Positions 1 to 11,569 of a stretch of DNA of 64,000 bases are shown in pieces; within the stretch, counting starts at the first letter, position 1, and the number at the start of each line of letters is the position of its first letter. The notes under the pieces were generated by a model, which saw only the letters and a list, made by a program, of their open reading frames with translations, ran no database searches and was not told where the DNA came from. The stretch comes from Paragorgia papillata (taxonomy: Eukaryota; Cnidaria; Anthozoa; Scleralcyonacea; Coralliidae). Where the stretch lies: positions 62,001 through 126,000 of the forward strand of contig JAWNZC010000322.1 of assembly GCA_035771165.1 (NCBI GenBank), in the 5' to 3' direction. Made by a program: the position numbers and the translations under genes.

Positions 1-1204
1 TCTCCAACTTCCCAAGTGCATCCATAACGGAGCACGCCAAACCATGAACCATTTCTTTTATAACAGAGAATCAGACACAAAACAACGGAAAACAATATTT
101 ATTTCGCTAATTAAAAATGCGTTTCTCATTACGTTTGAAATTACCGTGCTCCATCGAGTTATGGAGCACGCACGGTAGCCAATCAGAAACGCCGTTGTGT
201 TACATCTATGTTATAAACATTAACTTTATAAAAATATTATATAAAATATTATAAAAAAATAATAACGCAATGCTGTAGCTGACTGTTGTTTTTTAGTTAC
301 TGTAATCTCACATTATCACAATGCATGAATTGAACACTCACGGCTGTCATTTATCCTACATGTTGGCCTCAAATTTGAATAGTCGAATATCTTAAGCCAA
401 TTTTACTGTAAATAGTGTACATGTACCAGGGTTTTATCCAAGCACTTTTTTAGCTCCAGTTACTGGACCTAACGAATAAATTATTTGTGCATGCACGATA
501 CAATTACAGTAAAAGACATTTCTTTGACTTTCAAATCTTGACTTTTTCCAAGTATTTATCTATTACTTTGTTCAAATTTCATGTGTTTTTTTTGTTATTC
601 GTAAGTCTTTATCTCCCGTACAAACTGAATTGAATTGCTCATTATAAATGCACGGTCTTTATCTGTATAAAGCCCAGGGAAGTATACAGATAAAGACAAA
701 ACCTTGTGAAATTTGAACTAAATTAGTTAATTACCTCGAACCTCGGGATTAGTCTATACTTCCCTCATCGCTACGTGCCTTGGAAAGTATATGTGGCTTA
801 GTTAAGGCTTCGGTTCTTGGTAATTAACTCTTACTTATTAATACCATTTTACACTTCACCTTTAAGTATGAACAGTACCACATTACCTATAAGTTACATG
901 TACCCAGCCTCCTTAGCTACTTCATGTTAGGTCCACATAACAGTTTGGGTTTTGCTACTTCACGTAGGTAAGTATATATCTCACTTTACTATATTTCGAT
1001 TGTTGTTTCAACACTTGTTATTTCCACACTGCCTACGCAGATAAGGAAGCCCTGGGGAGATTATTTAAGTAATAGATTTAATTCCTAAAAATTTATATTT
1101 TAAGCCTTCGATTTAATGACTGATGGTCATGTCACTTGCGTGATGCCAGAAATGAGAAAGTTTCAATCATTGGCATTCTTATTTATTTTCCTGGCAACCT
1201 ATTA
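1..1204. other. Non-coding stretch, no gene recognised
   Basis: AT-rich sequence without a long open frame or recognisable exon on either strand. A short inverted repeat around 657-705 (tctttatctgtat facing atacagataaaga) and a ttcaaatttca motif at about 571 facing tgaaatttgaa at about 707 suggest an old foldback element. The segment near 985-1040 (actatatttcg through cactgcctacgcag) recurs inverted near 51350-51390. Confidence 0.5.
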
Positions 1205-1410
1205 ATTTTATTTATTATATAAAATAGAGTGTTTTTTTATATAAAATAGAGTGTTTTATTGATTTTTCCACCACTAATAAAAGTGATAATCTCACATGTG
1301 CGATTATTTATGATAATCGCACATGTGACGATTATCGCTAAATCAGCATTATAGTTTAATGCAATTTTTGCAAGGCAATAGGACAATTTTTTTATATAAT
1401 AAACAGAACA

Positions 1411-1546
1411 ATACATGGATGCTTGGAAATATGAAATTTATTTCTCGTGTTGAACAGGATATGTCACTCTTTTGCTTCGCTCACTCGTGAGATATCCTGG
1501 TCAACACTCGAAATAAATTTCATATTTCCACACATCCATGTATTAT
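1411..1546. repeat. Hairpin-type MITE
   Basis: The two halves, about 1411-1470 and 1480-1546, are inverted copies: aatacatggatg and aaatatgaaatttatttc on the left face gaaataaatttcatattt and catccatgtatt on the right. The loop is very short. This is a typical non-autonomous foldback; no coding capacity. Confidence 0.7.
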
Positions 1547-1569
1547 TCTCTATTTAATTTCAACTTTTA

Positions 1570-1799
1570 TAAAGCCCTAATCAAACGAGAACGCAAGTCA
1601 TCGCAAGTTGGCAGTCACGCTATCTCAGCCAGCCGCTCTGAATAGTTTCCCGAAAATATCATGTACCGTGACAAAGTTAAAACTTGTTTAAAACACTCAT
1701 GAAACCTTTATTTTGTTAATTTGGGTGTTCGAACGACCGCCACAGAAATTCTGACTGCCAACTTGCGATGACTTGCGTTCTCGTTTGATTAGGGCTTAA
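1570..1799. mobile_element. MITE with 45-bp TIRs and TAA target duplication
   Basis: Terminal inverted repeats of about 45 bp start agccctaatcaaacgagaac (1573) and end with its complement (to 1796). They are flanked by TAA at 1570-1572 and 1797-1799. A 3-bp TWA-type duplication is characteristic of PIF/Harbinger elements, so this is probably a Harbinger-mobilised MITE. The 135-bp interior has no open frame. Confidence 0.75.
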
Positions 1800-2189
1800 G
1801 ACATATAGTTAGACAAGATACAATGACACTCCAGTGAAGTCTGAGCAAAAACATTTGTAGTCGATGAATTGATGAAATAATGTCGCAAGTTTAATGTGAC
1901 TCGCGTTACCAGTGGAAAATAACATAACAAAAACTAAGTTTAAATAATAAAAATAGGCACGCACAGGCGTGCATGTATCTGCTGCGTTTAATGCCTATAG
2001 CTGTACTACAGTAAAAACAATGATGCAATTACAGTATGTACTTGTAACAACTTTGTATTCAGAGCTGAACAAGATTTTTGACAAAATTGTCTACGCTGGT
2101 CATGCTGTGTTCTAATCAATGAACACGAGAATAATGTGCCATCAAGACACAGGAGGCTAAACACTAACAACTCTATTCATATCTGGCAT

Positions 2190-2250
2190 GAGTTCCAAGC
2201 CCGGACAGGTGGTCACCCATTCAAATACTAACTCAATGTAATTGGGCTTT
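2190..2250 (-). repeat. Possible 5S rRNA-derived repeat fragment
   Basis: The stretch ggtggtcacccattcaaata resembles, in antisense, the internal promoter region of animal 5S rRNA (standard form ggcggtcacccatccaagta). The similarity fades on both sides, so this is at most a relic of a 5S-derived SINE, not a functional gene. Weak call from a short match. Confidence 0.25.
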
Positions 2251-2280
2251 ACTCCAGTCCTCAGTGGTGAGAGGCAGTCC

Positions 2281-2360
2281 GCTAATAGTTGATTATTAAA
2301 GCTATGGTACTAAAAGCTATGGTGCTAAAAGCTATAGTCATAAAGTATGGTAGTAAAGCT
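2281..2360. repeat. Short tandem repeat, unit about 16 bp
   Basis: Three to four degenerate copies of aaagctatggtactaa-type units, directly left of the TTAA-type MITE at 2361. Confidence 0.6.
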
Positions 2361-2461
2361 TTAACACTTTGAAGCCTGACGACGAGTCTTTCAGGTTTAT
2401 TTTGGCTAACGCTAGACGATTTTATTCAGCACAGGGAGAGGTCCATCCCTCAAAGTGTATA
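2361..2461. mobile_element. TTAA-type mini-MITE, family 1
   Basis: Starts TTAACACTTTGA and ends tcaaagtgt followed by a mutated TTAA. Its core contains a tggctaacgctagacgattt segment shared with copies at 31344-31442, 35927-36027 and 46981-47160. TTAA duplications point to piggyBac-type mobilisation. Confidence 0.65.
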
Positions 2462-3259
2462 ATTAAGACTAAGTAGGCCAATCAAATTAACATCACAAAC
2501 AACTCGCAAAATTTGACTACTACTAAAATAACTTCCTTACAAAAACTTGTCAAATATTATAATAATGCAATCTAGTTAGAAGGTAAAGGAAATCGCTTGA
2601 GATAACGAACATCTTGAGTATGACATTGGAAAGTTTAATAGTGAATGAAAAGATATACATACGTGCAGTAAAAGGTAGAATAAATGTTTGCCCATTCATG
2701 ACACAGATTTTGCATGACATTGACAACTGCAGCATACAATTTAATTACTCCATTAATATATAGACTTGACAGCTCTATCACGCTCTGTATATAACCTGTA
2801 ACTGACATTTCATTTGACTTTTTGTCATTTACATCGACAATATGCTATAACGCTATTTAAAAGCATATTTCGCTCTTGGACTACCATAGCTTTTTTACAT
2901 TGTTGCTTGACCATGAAGCTAATTTTGTTTTCTTAGAAGAATGTTATCCATTTCTGTTTGGCAATGCACAGGGTTCCAAATGAGCTCAGTTGTGCCTGGG
3001 AACCCCAAGTACAAGGTTTCTCAAATTTAGGCAAAAAAATTAAAAACTAGGCAAGCAGAAAGTATAAATTAGGTTGTCTAGTTTTAAAGCAATACAGTGT
3101 AAAACATATCAAATATAAACTATAATGTCCATAGTTAGCAATATATTAATAGCTTTTTGTTCTATAATATCCTGCTGTTTGTTTAATTTATTAATCCCAA
3201 CACCATGCAACCCAACACCTTGACTCATCTTTATATGTCAACACATCCGCGTTAAAGAC
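2462..3259. other. No feature recognised
   Basis: AT-rich. A minus-strand frame at 2550-2735 has splice-like ends (ctgcag at its start, gtatgt after), but the peptide matches no family I recognise and could be chance. Confidence 0.4.
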
Positions 3260-4306
3260 GTCATTGCCTCAACCTCGTACCCAGGGCCCTCTCTGCTTTC
3301 AAAATGGCGCGAGGAGAAGACCCTGGCAAAGGCTGGTCACGTGATTCCAAAATACTCCAAGATTCTTGGAGTATTTGGTCACGTGGAAAATTTGAGCTTC
3401 GCCCGTCCTGGGGGGAGCGGTTGATTCGGTTCTTATAAATGTCAAGGTTGTTGCAAGTTCGGCAACGTTAAATTCGAGCGGTAAATTAGATATATTTCAA
3501 AATTTACGACATTTGCTGGATAATTCATATTTGTTGCCGTCAATCGCCAGAAATGAAGCCGAAGGCGACGAACGATCGTAAACTGATAAACAGAAACCCG
3601 CTCTGCGAGTCTGCGGTTACAGGTACTGATACATACACTAAAAATATTCGAATGCTGTTGATTGTTGGAAGTATATTTACCGTCCAGTATAGCACATTTA
3701 TGTTTCTTGTCCACACGTTTTGGATTTGTGGAAATTTAATTGTTGTATCTGTCGATTTATACTCAAACGGCATGTTCGAATCGAATATGCTGTCCTCGAC
3801 TCCTAGCCTCGTTGACTTTGAGGTTGTACTTTAATACAAATATTCGATCAACAACAATTCTTCGATCGACGAACATCAGATCAGCACTGAAGACTTTGAC
3901 TTTGTATATTTCTAAACTTTTTAAATTAATAGATTTGGAAAGTCCAGAAACCGAAATATTAATAAACACTTCTTGCTTGCATAATAAAGCAAATATGTTG
4001 TAGTGTAGACGCTTCTTACTAAACACGGTCATTAACTGATTTGATAAACTTGTTAAGAGAATGTCTTGTTATTTGTACGGTTTGGTTATTCTTGAGTGCC
4101 TAAATAGTTCACTGAATAGGTTTACATACATACGCAAGCCAACTATACGCTGTTTATCATTGACTGTACCGCGCCCCCCGGTACAGTGTGAGTCATCATC
4201 AAAATATTCCAAAATTATTGGTGTCACGTGACCAGCTTTTGCCAGGGTCTTCTCCTCGCGCCATTTTGAAAGCAGAGAGGGCCCTGGGTACGAGGTTGTC
4301 ATTGCC
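3260..4306. mobile_element. TIR transposon, non-autonomous, about 1.03 kb
   Basis: Inverted ends of about 75 bp begin aacctcgtacccagggccct near 3271 and contain the facing segments gaccctggcaaaggctggtc and its diverged complement at about 4230. The direct repeat gtcattgcc at 3260-3268 and 4298-4306 is a 9-bp (possibly 10-bp) target duplication. Short overlapping open frames inside (3442-4032, both strands) resemble no protein. The duplication length fits Mutator-like or hAT-related elements; the superfamily is not settled. Confidence 0.75.
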
Positions 4307-4323
4307 TTTCGGCTGCTAAGCTT

Positions 4324-4435
4324 GGAGTCTGGGGACGTCCTAGTTTTGGGTGCAGAAGACTTGAAACGTCCTAGTTTTTGTCAATTCTAGGACGTTCTCA
4401 GGCTCTACGCCAAAAAAACTAGGACGTTCTCAGAC
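4324..4435. repeat. Inverted repeat with cgtcctagtttt motifs
   Basis: gagtctggggacgtcctagt faces aactaggacgttctcagact; a second copy of the arm (gaaacgtcctag facing ctaggacg) lies between, and a diverged arm follows to about 4475. Likely a small foldback MITE. Confidence 0.55.
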
Positions 4436-4784
4436 TCCCTACTCCTTCTCCGCCTAGAAAACTAGGCCGTTCTCAGGCCTTTACGTCTCGCTCTGACTCT
4501 CCGCGCTTTGCATTGAATAAATATCATTGTTTACCCGTCCTTGGTCCGCAGATGCAAGATGTTCTTTATTTTGAGGTTATTGAATAATGTTTATATGTTT
4601 ATATTGAGTAATCTGCGAAATATTATTATACTTTGGTGCATTTCAGATGCAGTAGACATACCGTCTACGACCGATAAGTATGATGTCATTTAGTAATTAC
4701 GTAAATACAGTATAAATACAATGAAGTATGTTACTAAAATTATATACTCTAGAAACTATATACTGCTGTTTTCAGGTGACCGCG

Positions 4785-5252
4785 CCGCGCGCCGAATTTT
4801 GATCGTTGTTTGCATTGTCTCAACTCCTACTTGACACGGCCCAAAGTACGAGTTCACACGGGGTCAAATACAAGTTCAGTTTAGTCAAGGTTATTTAAAA
4901 TGCTTGTCGACAATAGCTCTTTTACTGTAAAATCAATGGACAAAGCTTTTTCACTAGTAATATCTCCTTCTGCGTTTGCTAAGTTTCATAATTATTATCT
5001 CAGAACTTGCATGCTGTCTGGGATCAGGCGTTAAATGTTTTAGTGTTCAATTTCAGTTCGTTGGGATAAGTGAAATGTGATTGGTTGATACAAAAATAAA
5101 CATTAATTTACAACTGTCAAAAACTTGATTCGAGCACTAAAAATAACCTTGACTAAACTGAACTTGTACTTGACCCCGTGTGAACTCATACTTTGGGCCG
5201 TGTCAAGTAGGAGTTGAGACGATGCAAACAACGCTCAAAATTGGGCGCGCGG
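4785..5252. mobile_element. Foldback/TIR element with 113-bp arms
   Basis: Left arm 4785-4897 and right arm 5140-5252 are inverted copies with few mismatches. They contain cgcgcgccgaatttt at the tips, tcctacttgacacggcccaa in the middle and gtcaaggttattt at the inner edge. The 240-bp spacer is non-coding. No clear target duplication was seen. Confidence 0.75.
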
Positions 5253-6384
5253 CAATACTTGTTTCAATCCGGTTATTGGTTAATAGTTTTAGAATTTGAA
5301 CCACTGCCACACCCACGGCCACACCCAATGCCACACCCACTTGTGAAACTGAAATTAGGCTATCAATTTTTCAATCGCTGAACCCCAGGCACAAAAAAAT
5401 GCTCTTTTGGAACCCTGCAATGCACATGATCCTTGTCAGCTTACGAAGCTCAATCAGACTGCTAAACACATGCATCCCTTAAGAAGCTTTCAAAAACTTT
5501 TATCATCATTCCAACAACGTCTAGTAGATCACAATTAAGAATTGACTACGATTCATACTTAAAATACTAAGTACTAAATTTGTAAAAACTTCCTCTTGTT
5601 GAATATCCCACTCCTTGAATATCTCACTTCATGCTGTCATAACAATGACTTATGAAATACTTGTTGTACAGTTGTTATTTTGGCTTCAGTGGTTTGTCAT
5701 GAGTCAACCGTTTTATTCTAAGTTTTGATTGGCTCCAAAGGCATTCTTTTGTTAACTTAACTTAACTTACATTACATGCATGATAGCATAGTATCTACTC
5801 ACACATGTGCAGTAGATACAAAAAGTCAATGGTTTTGTTTTCTCATTGTTTGTTGGAGCCATTAATGTCATTTGCAATAATAATTTAGAACAAGATTTGA
5901 AGCTGGACAACTGGAAGCATATTTTTAGAAATGCCACAGCTACCCCAAGATCACTTTATGAGAATTTGTACAAAATGGCTTTTATAATAGTGTTAAAGCA
6001 GCCAAATTAATATTTTAAAAATAGAATTTGAATTAAGTACATATATTTAACATTCTGTGTTGATTTGTCCCTTGATCCACTCCATTTGACTGATATGAAC
6101 ATCTCAACGGCTTTGAATTTTATGCTTGTGACTCGCGTGAGTGACGTGACTTGCATGATGAACTTGAGGGTGATTTTACTCCGAAACTACTACAAATATT
6201 TTCCTAGATTTTTTGGGATTGGTTTCATTAACTAAAAGTACCAAGTTGTGATACCAATGCCCATAGGTAATTTTTCACATTCCAGAAGGGCAAGGTATTG
6301 TAGCACCCAAAAATGATATTGTAGGAGTACTGTAGGTGATATTATATTAATTTAATTTTTTTTCAACAATGTGTCATTTCTGTG
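5253..6384. other. Non-coding, no gene recognised
   Basis: Contains a small run of ccacaccca repeats near 5305-5345 and otherwise AT-rich unique-looking sequence. No exon could be supported on either strand. Confidence 0.45.
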
Positions 6385-7305
6385 AAATGGCTGCTAAGAA
6401 GTTACACCGCTGTCAAAAAAGTTGTGCTATGTTCCAAGAAGTTATATTATATGCTACGTTCAGAAAAGTTTTCACTACATTCAAAGAAGTTATATGGCAC
6501 GTTTTGAAAAATTATGCTACATGTACATTCAGAAAAGTTATGCTATATGTACACAGGCCTCTATTTATACTTTTTGCATCCAAAGACAAAAATGTCCTCC
6601 GATAATGAGTTTCCACGAGGCTATCCAAGGACATTTTTCTCTCAGCTAGGACAAAACTGTTATCTTATACTACAGTCAGGAAATGACTAAATCCATGATA
6701 AAGAGCGACTAACATTCACATGTTATTATGTCATTTATGTGCTATAGTATTAGTTAGTAGTGACTGGTATATAGATATAGGACTGTCTTCTTCCCTTGGA
6801 CATGCAGATCGCTTCACTCCGACATTGAACAATGTCCTCTGCATATTTTAATGTCAATGCACAATCACGATCGGAAATCGCATAGAAAATCGGCCACTTT
6901 AATGGTGGTTAGCACAGTTGTGCCTGCATTTCCGGGCTGAATTTCTGGGCTGAATTTCCAGGCTGATCCCGCAATGGCCGCCAAAACATTTACACACTGA
7001 TAATTCAATCATTGGCTGGCATATTCTGTTGCCGAACATTTTCTTACGATCATACGTTCGATCGATCGATCAGGAAAATTTAAAAACTCAAAACTCCATC
7101 GGTGGACAAAAGTGTCCTACATATTATGGGGGGAAAATCCCTATCGGCGGCCAAATGATGATTATCGGAGGACATGTCCTCGATGAAATTCAAGGCTTGC
7201 ATGTACAGTATGTTCAGAAGTTATCCTTCGTTCAGAGAAGTTGCATTACGTTCAAAGAAGTTAATGAAAGATACATGTCATTCAGAAAAGTTGCGCCATG
7301 CTTCT
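6385..7305. repeat. Degenerate AAGTT tandem array split by an insertion
   Basis: At 6385-6560 and again at 7205-7305 the sequence repeats a decayed unit of about 22-30 bp, roughly tacgttcagaaAAGTTatgc. The two parts are separated by about 640 bp whose inner edges carry an inverted pair (gtcctccgataat near 6595, attatcggaggac near 7161). This suggests a TIR element landed inside the array. Confidence 0.55.
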
Positions 7306-7689
7306 AAGAAGTCACTCTAAAAATATGTTCTGAAATGTTACCTCGATGATACTACGTTAGTTGTTACACAACATTTTTCAAAAATGAGCTTCGCAATTTT
7401 TTTCACAGTTTTCAGAAATTTTCATAATTGCTTCACAATTTGTGATTTGCAAAGCGTTAATTCGGACCATGTGCAAGTCCCATATTCTATGACATTATTA
7501 TGTACCAACTGTGGTGATAGCATACTAAAAACTTCAACTTTAACCCCAAATAGTCCAACCCTAAGTAGTATGTCAAATTATCACATACAACATAATTTGA
7601 AAGTCTGATCATCATGCGCTATCCAATGCTGCAAGATTACTGAGTCAAAAGTGACAAGACATTCGATTCTACAACACATTGACACTTAC

Positions 7690-9746
7690 TTTTTGTTTTG
7701 ACATAAATTGAACTAGCATGTCCATTTTTGTTGATATTTCTCGATTTCTAATTGGTACACGCAAATTTTCAGAAAGATTCATTTCATCCTGTTTAAAAAA
7801 TATTAAAAGTCACATTTAAAACATTACACTATCCTGACTAAAATATTTAAGATATAATGTGCAGTGATGTAATTAATATACACTGTATCAACAAGAAGTT
7901 TGAGTGTTTCATCAGGGGATCCAAACATGAGAAAACATGATGAAAGCAAAGCTGAGGCATGAGTGGTTTTATTGTTTTAGAGTGTTTGGATCATGCTGAT
8001 GAAACACAATAAACAAGTTGTTGATATGGCATTTTAATCAAACAATTTCAATTGAAAAATGCAATTAAAATAAACTCACATGAGATTTTATTCATGAGTG
8101 TGTGTAAAATTTATTCATAAATAAACAATTATTTTATTTTGCATAGATAATTGAGATCGTAAGAATTAGATGAACACTGGTTTTCATCTAATATCTTGGG
8201 CTTTACTGGAGTATCCAACTTCATGATCAATCAGAACGAATGAACTATTGTAATTGGCTGATTATCTCACATATTATTGAGTTTGAGATATAATAATAGG
8301 GTAACAGGCCTTGCCATAAGGGGCACGCGGTTGCATGTGCTCGCGCCCACACAAGCCCCAGCTCGAAGAAGCGAGCAATTGACCACGATTATCTCACAAT
8401 AATTCTTTATTCATGTACAGTTAAAAATAATTTTATTTTGATTCTTACTACAGTACTGCTTTCCCCCATTCCCCATAAGAAATGCATGTAAATGATCTGC
8501 AAAGGTCAGCTTTTACACAGAACAATTTCTAAGTTTCTCAAATTTGTGATTTACTCTGCCAAACTTCAGAAATTTATTAACATACAAAGAAACACTTTGT
8601 ATGTTAATAAATATTAAATGCATTTACTACACTCAATTCACATGTTATTGAAACAGTTTTCTGCCATTCAGTTTCTCATCATCTTGAGAATAATGAAGAT
8701 TGAAATCAATAAGCACATCTAGAGCAATCATCAAAATGAGGTACCAAAACTATTTTGAAATAACTACACCAGAACCAGATTATTAGCCTAACAATTATAA
8801 CCTATCTATATCTACTTAAAGCCTTAAATACAGCTATGACATCAGAGGTGTGGAATGTTAACAAAGAAATTTAATACAGTAGTAATATTAGACTTCCTGA
8901 AAATTAAAAAATTCTACAATAATGATTTTAGTTCTTGTATAAAATTTAGCTCAGTCAGTCCTTGGTGCTTTGTAATCAAAATTGGTGAGTGTTAACTTAA
9001 GCTGTTAGATTCAGTCATCACAATACAAAACAGACATGAAATATTAAGAGTTAATATTATAAAGACAACAATGTATAAACAAGATCTTGACAGGTTAAGA
9101 CTTAAGAGTGAAACTCGAGTGGCAGCGCTACACATAATTTCAACAAACTTGGGACATTATTGTCTTATAATATATTTATATATATATATATATATAAACA
9201 TAACTTTTCAGAAACAACAGTGTTACCACATTTTAGACATAACACACAACATATCAGTTACATTTGAAAACCATAATTATAAATATTCTGCTCATAATAT
9301 TAACATTATAAGTAGTGTGTGTAGCTTATATATATAATTATTATGAATTCTAGAACGAAATATCAAAATGAGTTACCATACCAACATCATTTCGAACTTT
9401 GTGTCAAAATCATCGCCACCCAACTGTCTAATGGCTCCCATATCTTTCTCAACATCTTCATTTGCTTGAGGTTCTTCTAGTTCTTTAGAAGACACAAGAC
9501 GAGGTTTACCACTTGCATTCGGCTTTTCTCCCTTTTCAGCTTTGGTTTTGTGACGACCCGGCTTTCGCATCGATGTCAGACGGTCCAGCTGTCAAAATTA
9601 TAAAAATAACCATAACAAAAGACAAATCTTCGCAATTTTTCTAACTAGAACCAGTGAAAAGAGTAAAACAGCTCACACTTCCTGTGTTATTATTTGAAAT
9701 AAGAAACACTTACAAAACCTCCGCCGCTACTGGGTTTATCACTCAT
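7690..9746 (-). CDS. DIAPH: Diaphanous-related formin, N-terminal exons 1-3 (partial)
   Basis: Three exons on the minus strand join in phase 0. Exon 1 (9714-9746, ATG at 9746) encodes MSDKPSSGGGF. Exon 2 (9382-9588) begins LDRLTSM and ends TKFEMML. Exon 3 (7690-7788) begins DEMNLSE and contains REISTKMDMLVQFM. All junctions have GT-AG ends (gtaagt, gtatgg, gtaagt donors). Diaphanous formins have the same order just before the GBD/FH3 region: an F-TSMR basic segment with EKPNSA, then a FExMLxDMNLNEEK motif, then a REKxxxxKRxMVxQY motif. These proteins are Rho-regulated actin nucleators of cortex, filopodia and cytokinesis. The GBD/FH3, FH1 and FH2 exons should follow at lower coordinates but none was recognised in 1-7689, so introns are long or the gene leaves the window. 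Family assignment is inference from about 113 residues. The intron between exons 2 and 3 holds a dispersed repeat and a TA microsatellite. Confidence 0.78.
7878..8287. repeat. Dispersed repeat, copy A (formin intron)
   Basis: About 400 bp that match, in reverse orientation and with clear similarity, the sequence at 34375-34733. Both contain tgtttcatcaggggatccaa, a palindromic block around the repeated tgatgaaacac, an aatttcaattgaaaaat segment and the end tgtaattggctgattatctc. Inserted between formin exons 2 and 3. Confidence 0.75.
9171..9198. repeat. (TA)n microsatellite
   Basis: Alternating TA run in the formin intron. Confidence 0.85.
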
Positions 9747-10061
9747 GACGCCTTATTCTTAATACACGGCGACGCCAATATATTTCTTAATGTCAAAATA
9801 CGACCATTCGACTTCTGAAACATGTGAATCTCAAAATCATATAATAATCACACGAAGTACATTAATAAAGGTTGTTTAACCAATACAGCCACAATCACAT
9901 CAAGGAATTTCAAAGGCAAACCCACTCAGCACATTTTTCCCTCCGACGACGACGGTAGTTCTGCGGCTCACGACTACTGAGCCTTCACACAGTTTATCAG
10001 CAGACGAAACTTATGCTGCGTTACTACTTCATGAAAGACCCTGGGCACAAGTGGTTCTACG
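9747..10061. promoter_or_regulatory. Upstream region of the formin gene
   Basis: Immediately upstream of the formin ATG (minus strand). It has no open frame and includes a GC-richer patch near 9940-9970 (ctccgacgacgacggtagtt). A promoter is expected here by position only; no TATA box or defined site was identified. Confidence 0.35.
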
Positions 10062-10068
10062 CAGAGCC

Positions 10069-10495
10069 TAGCCTGGTACCCTGGCCCAATCAAAGAATAT
10101 GGGCCAGGTAACCACTAAAGACTTCTGCTTTCCTATTGGTTAAAATTTCGCGCGTTTTTAGTGGCTATGAGTAAAACTGCAATCGTCATAAGTGGATTTA
10201 GCCTAGCCTGGTACCCTGGCCCAATCAAAGAATATGGGCCAGGTAACCACTAAAGACTTCTGCTTTCCTATTGGTTAAATTTTCGCGCGTTTTTAGTGGC
10301 TATGAGTAAAACTGCAATCGTCATAAGTGGATTTAGCCCTGATGACGCGAGAATGAGATTAGTGGTTACCTGGCCCTTATTTCTTTTGAAATTGGGCCAG
10401 GGTACCAGGCTAGATTTAGCCCTGATGACGCGAGAATGAGACTAGTGGTTACCTGGCCCTTATTTCTTTTGAAATTGGGCCAGGGAACCAGGCTA
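10069..10495. mobile_element. Self-nested MULE-like MITE, copy 1
   Basis: Outer element: ends tagcctggtaccctggccca and complement, target duplication cgcagagcc at 10060-10068 and 10496-10504. Inside it, at 10204-10412, sits a complete 209-bp copy of the same element in the same orientation, flanked by its own 9-bp duplication gatttagcc (10195-10203 and 10413-10421). The 9-bp duplications suggest Mutator-like mobilisation. The insertion interrupts the left TIR of the P-type element. Confidence 0.88.
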
Positions 10496-10504
10496 CGCAG
10501 AGCC

Positions 10505-11177
10505 CTCCATACGAAAGAGTTGGGACACCGGAAGTGTGGGCGTGAGTGATCCGCCATTTTGGATCCTAAACTAACAAGGCAGAAATAGCGTGAAAGCCGT
10601 CAAATGACACAAAAACGAATATTACTCCGCTTTTCAGAAGACTTGATGGGTTTGTTTTTTTGGCTAGCTGGTGTATTAGTTGATCTGAGTCATTTTTAAA
10701 GAGTTTAGGTGAATATTGATGAAAATTCCGTCGAAATGAAAGCCTGAAAGAAAAGTCGCTGGTGCCTTCCCTGCAGCTAAACAAGTAAGATGATCATGTA
10801 TAGATTTTGTCTTTATTTTTTTTGTACGATAAGATCTAAAAGCTTCAAACTTAATTTGAATCAGTTTAAAGAGATTATAAACTTCTGTGTGTAGTATTTA
10901 CTAAAACTTAGATCATGTTAAGTAGAGTAACCCCCATTTATTTTTAATAGCAATACTATTACATGTAAACATATATTCACAACCTATATATGTATAATTA
11001 CAGTAAGTTATGTTTCGAGAGTTTCGTTTGCTATTAGCTTTTTAAATTTTTGGTGGTTGTTTATGTAAAGAACCGATTTGGTTCTTAAAGGTTCTTAAAA
11101 GAACCGTTTAAGATTTGGTTCTATTAAAAGACCTTTCAAATTTGGTGTTCCATCCACTTCATGTATGATGTATCTAC
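10505..11177. other. Left internal part of the P-type element
   Basis: Minus-strand frame 10566-10784 follows a plausible acceptor (gctgcag) and could be a terminal exon of the element's gene, but it matches nothing I recognise. Near 11070-11140 there is a cluster of ggttctt/aagaacc inverted motifs. No conserved domain is visible. Confidence 0.35.
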
Positions 11178-11569
11178 ACACCTAAAAACGCCACAAGTTT
11201 CCACAGGTCTGTTACAGCCTGTTGCAGCTACAGGCCTGATACAGGTATGATATCATAGCTGTTACAGGCTGTAGACGTCCACAGACTGTTCAGAACTGAC
11301 AGCATCAGACTGCAACAGACTGTTGGTCTGTCAGTGCTGTATCAGTCTGATATAAAAGAATGATACAGGCATGTTGACAACAGATCTGTAGCCATCTGTA
11401 AGAACAGGCTGTAACAGCTATGATGGGGTAACAGCACTGATGGAAGCTGTTGGTATCAGATAAATCAGGACTGACGATACCAGCACTGTAACAGCCATGT
11501 TGAACAGGTTCTGTCAGAGCTCTTGGGAACTGCGTGGATTTTCCCGCGGTAACAGCGTGTCGCGACACG

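Noticed and set aside
2550..2735. Minus-strand frame considered as a further formin exon
   Set aside because: It has splice-like borders but no resemblance to the FH3 region in any frame.
3540..4032. Overlapping 77-93 residue frames on both strands
   Set aside because: Inside a non-autonomous TIR element, no similarity, both strands open by chance.
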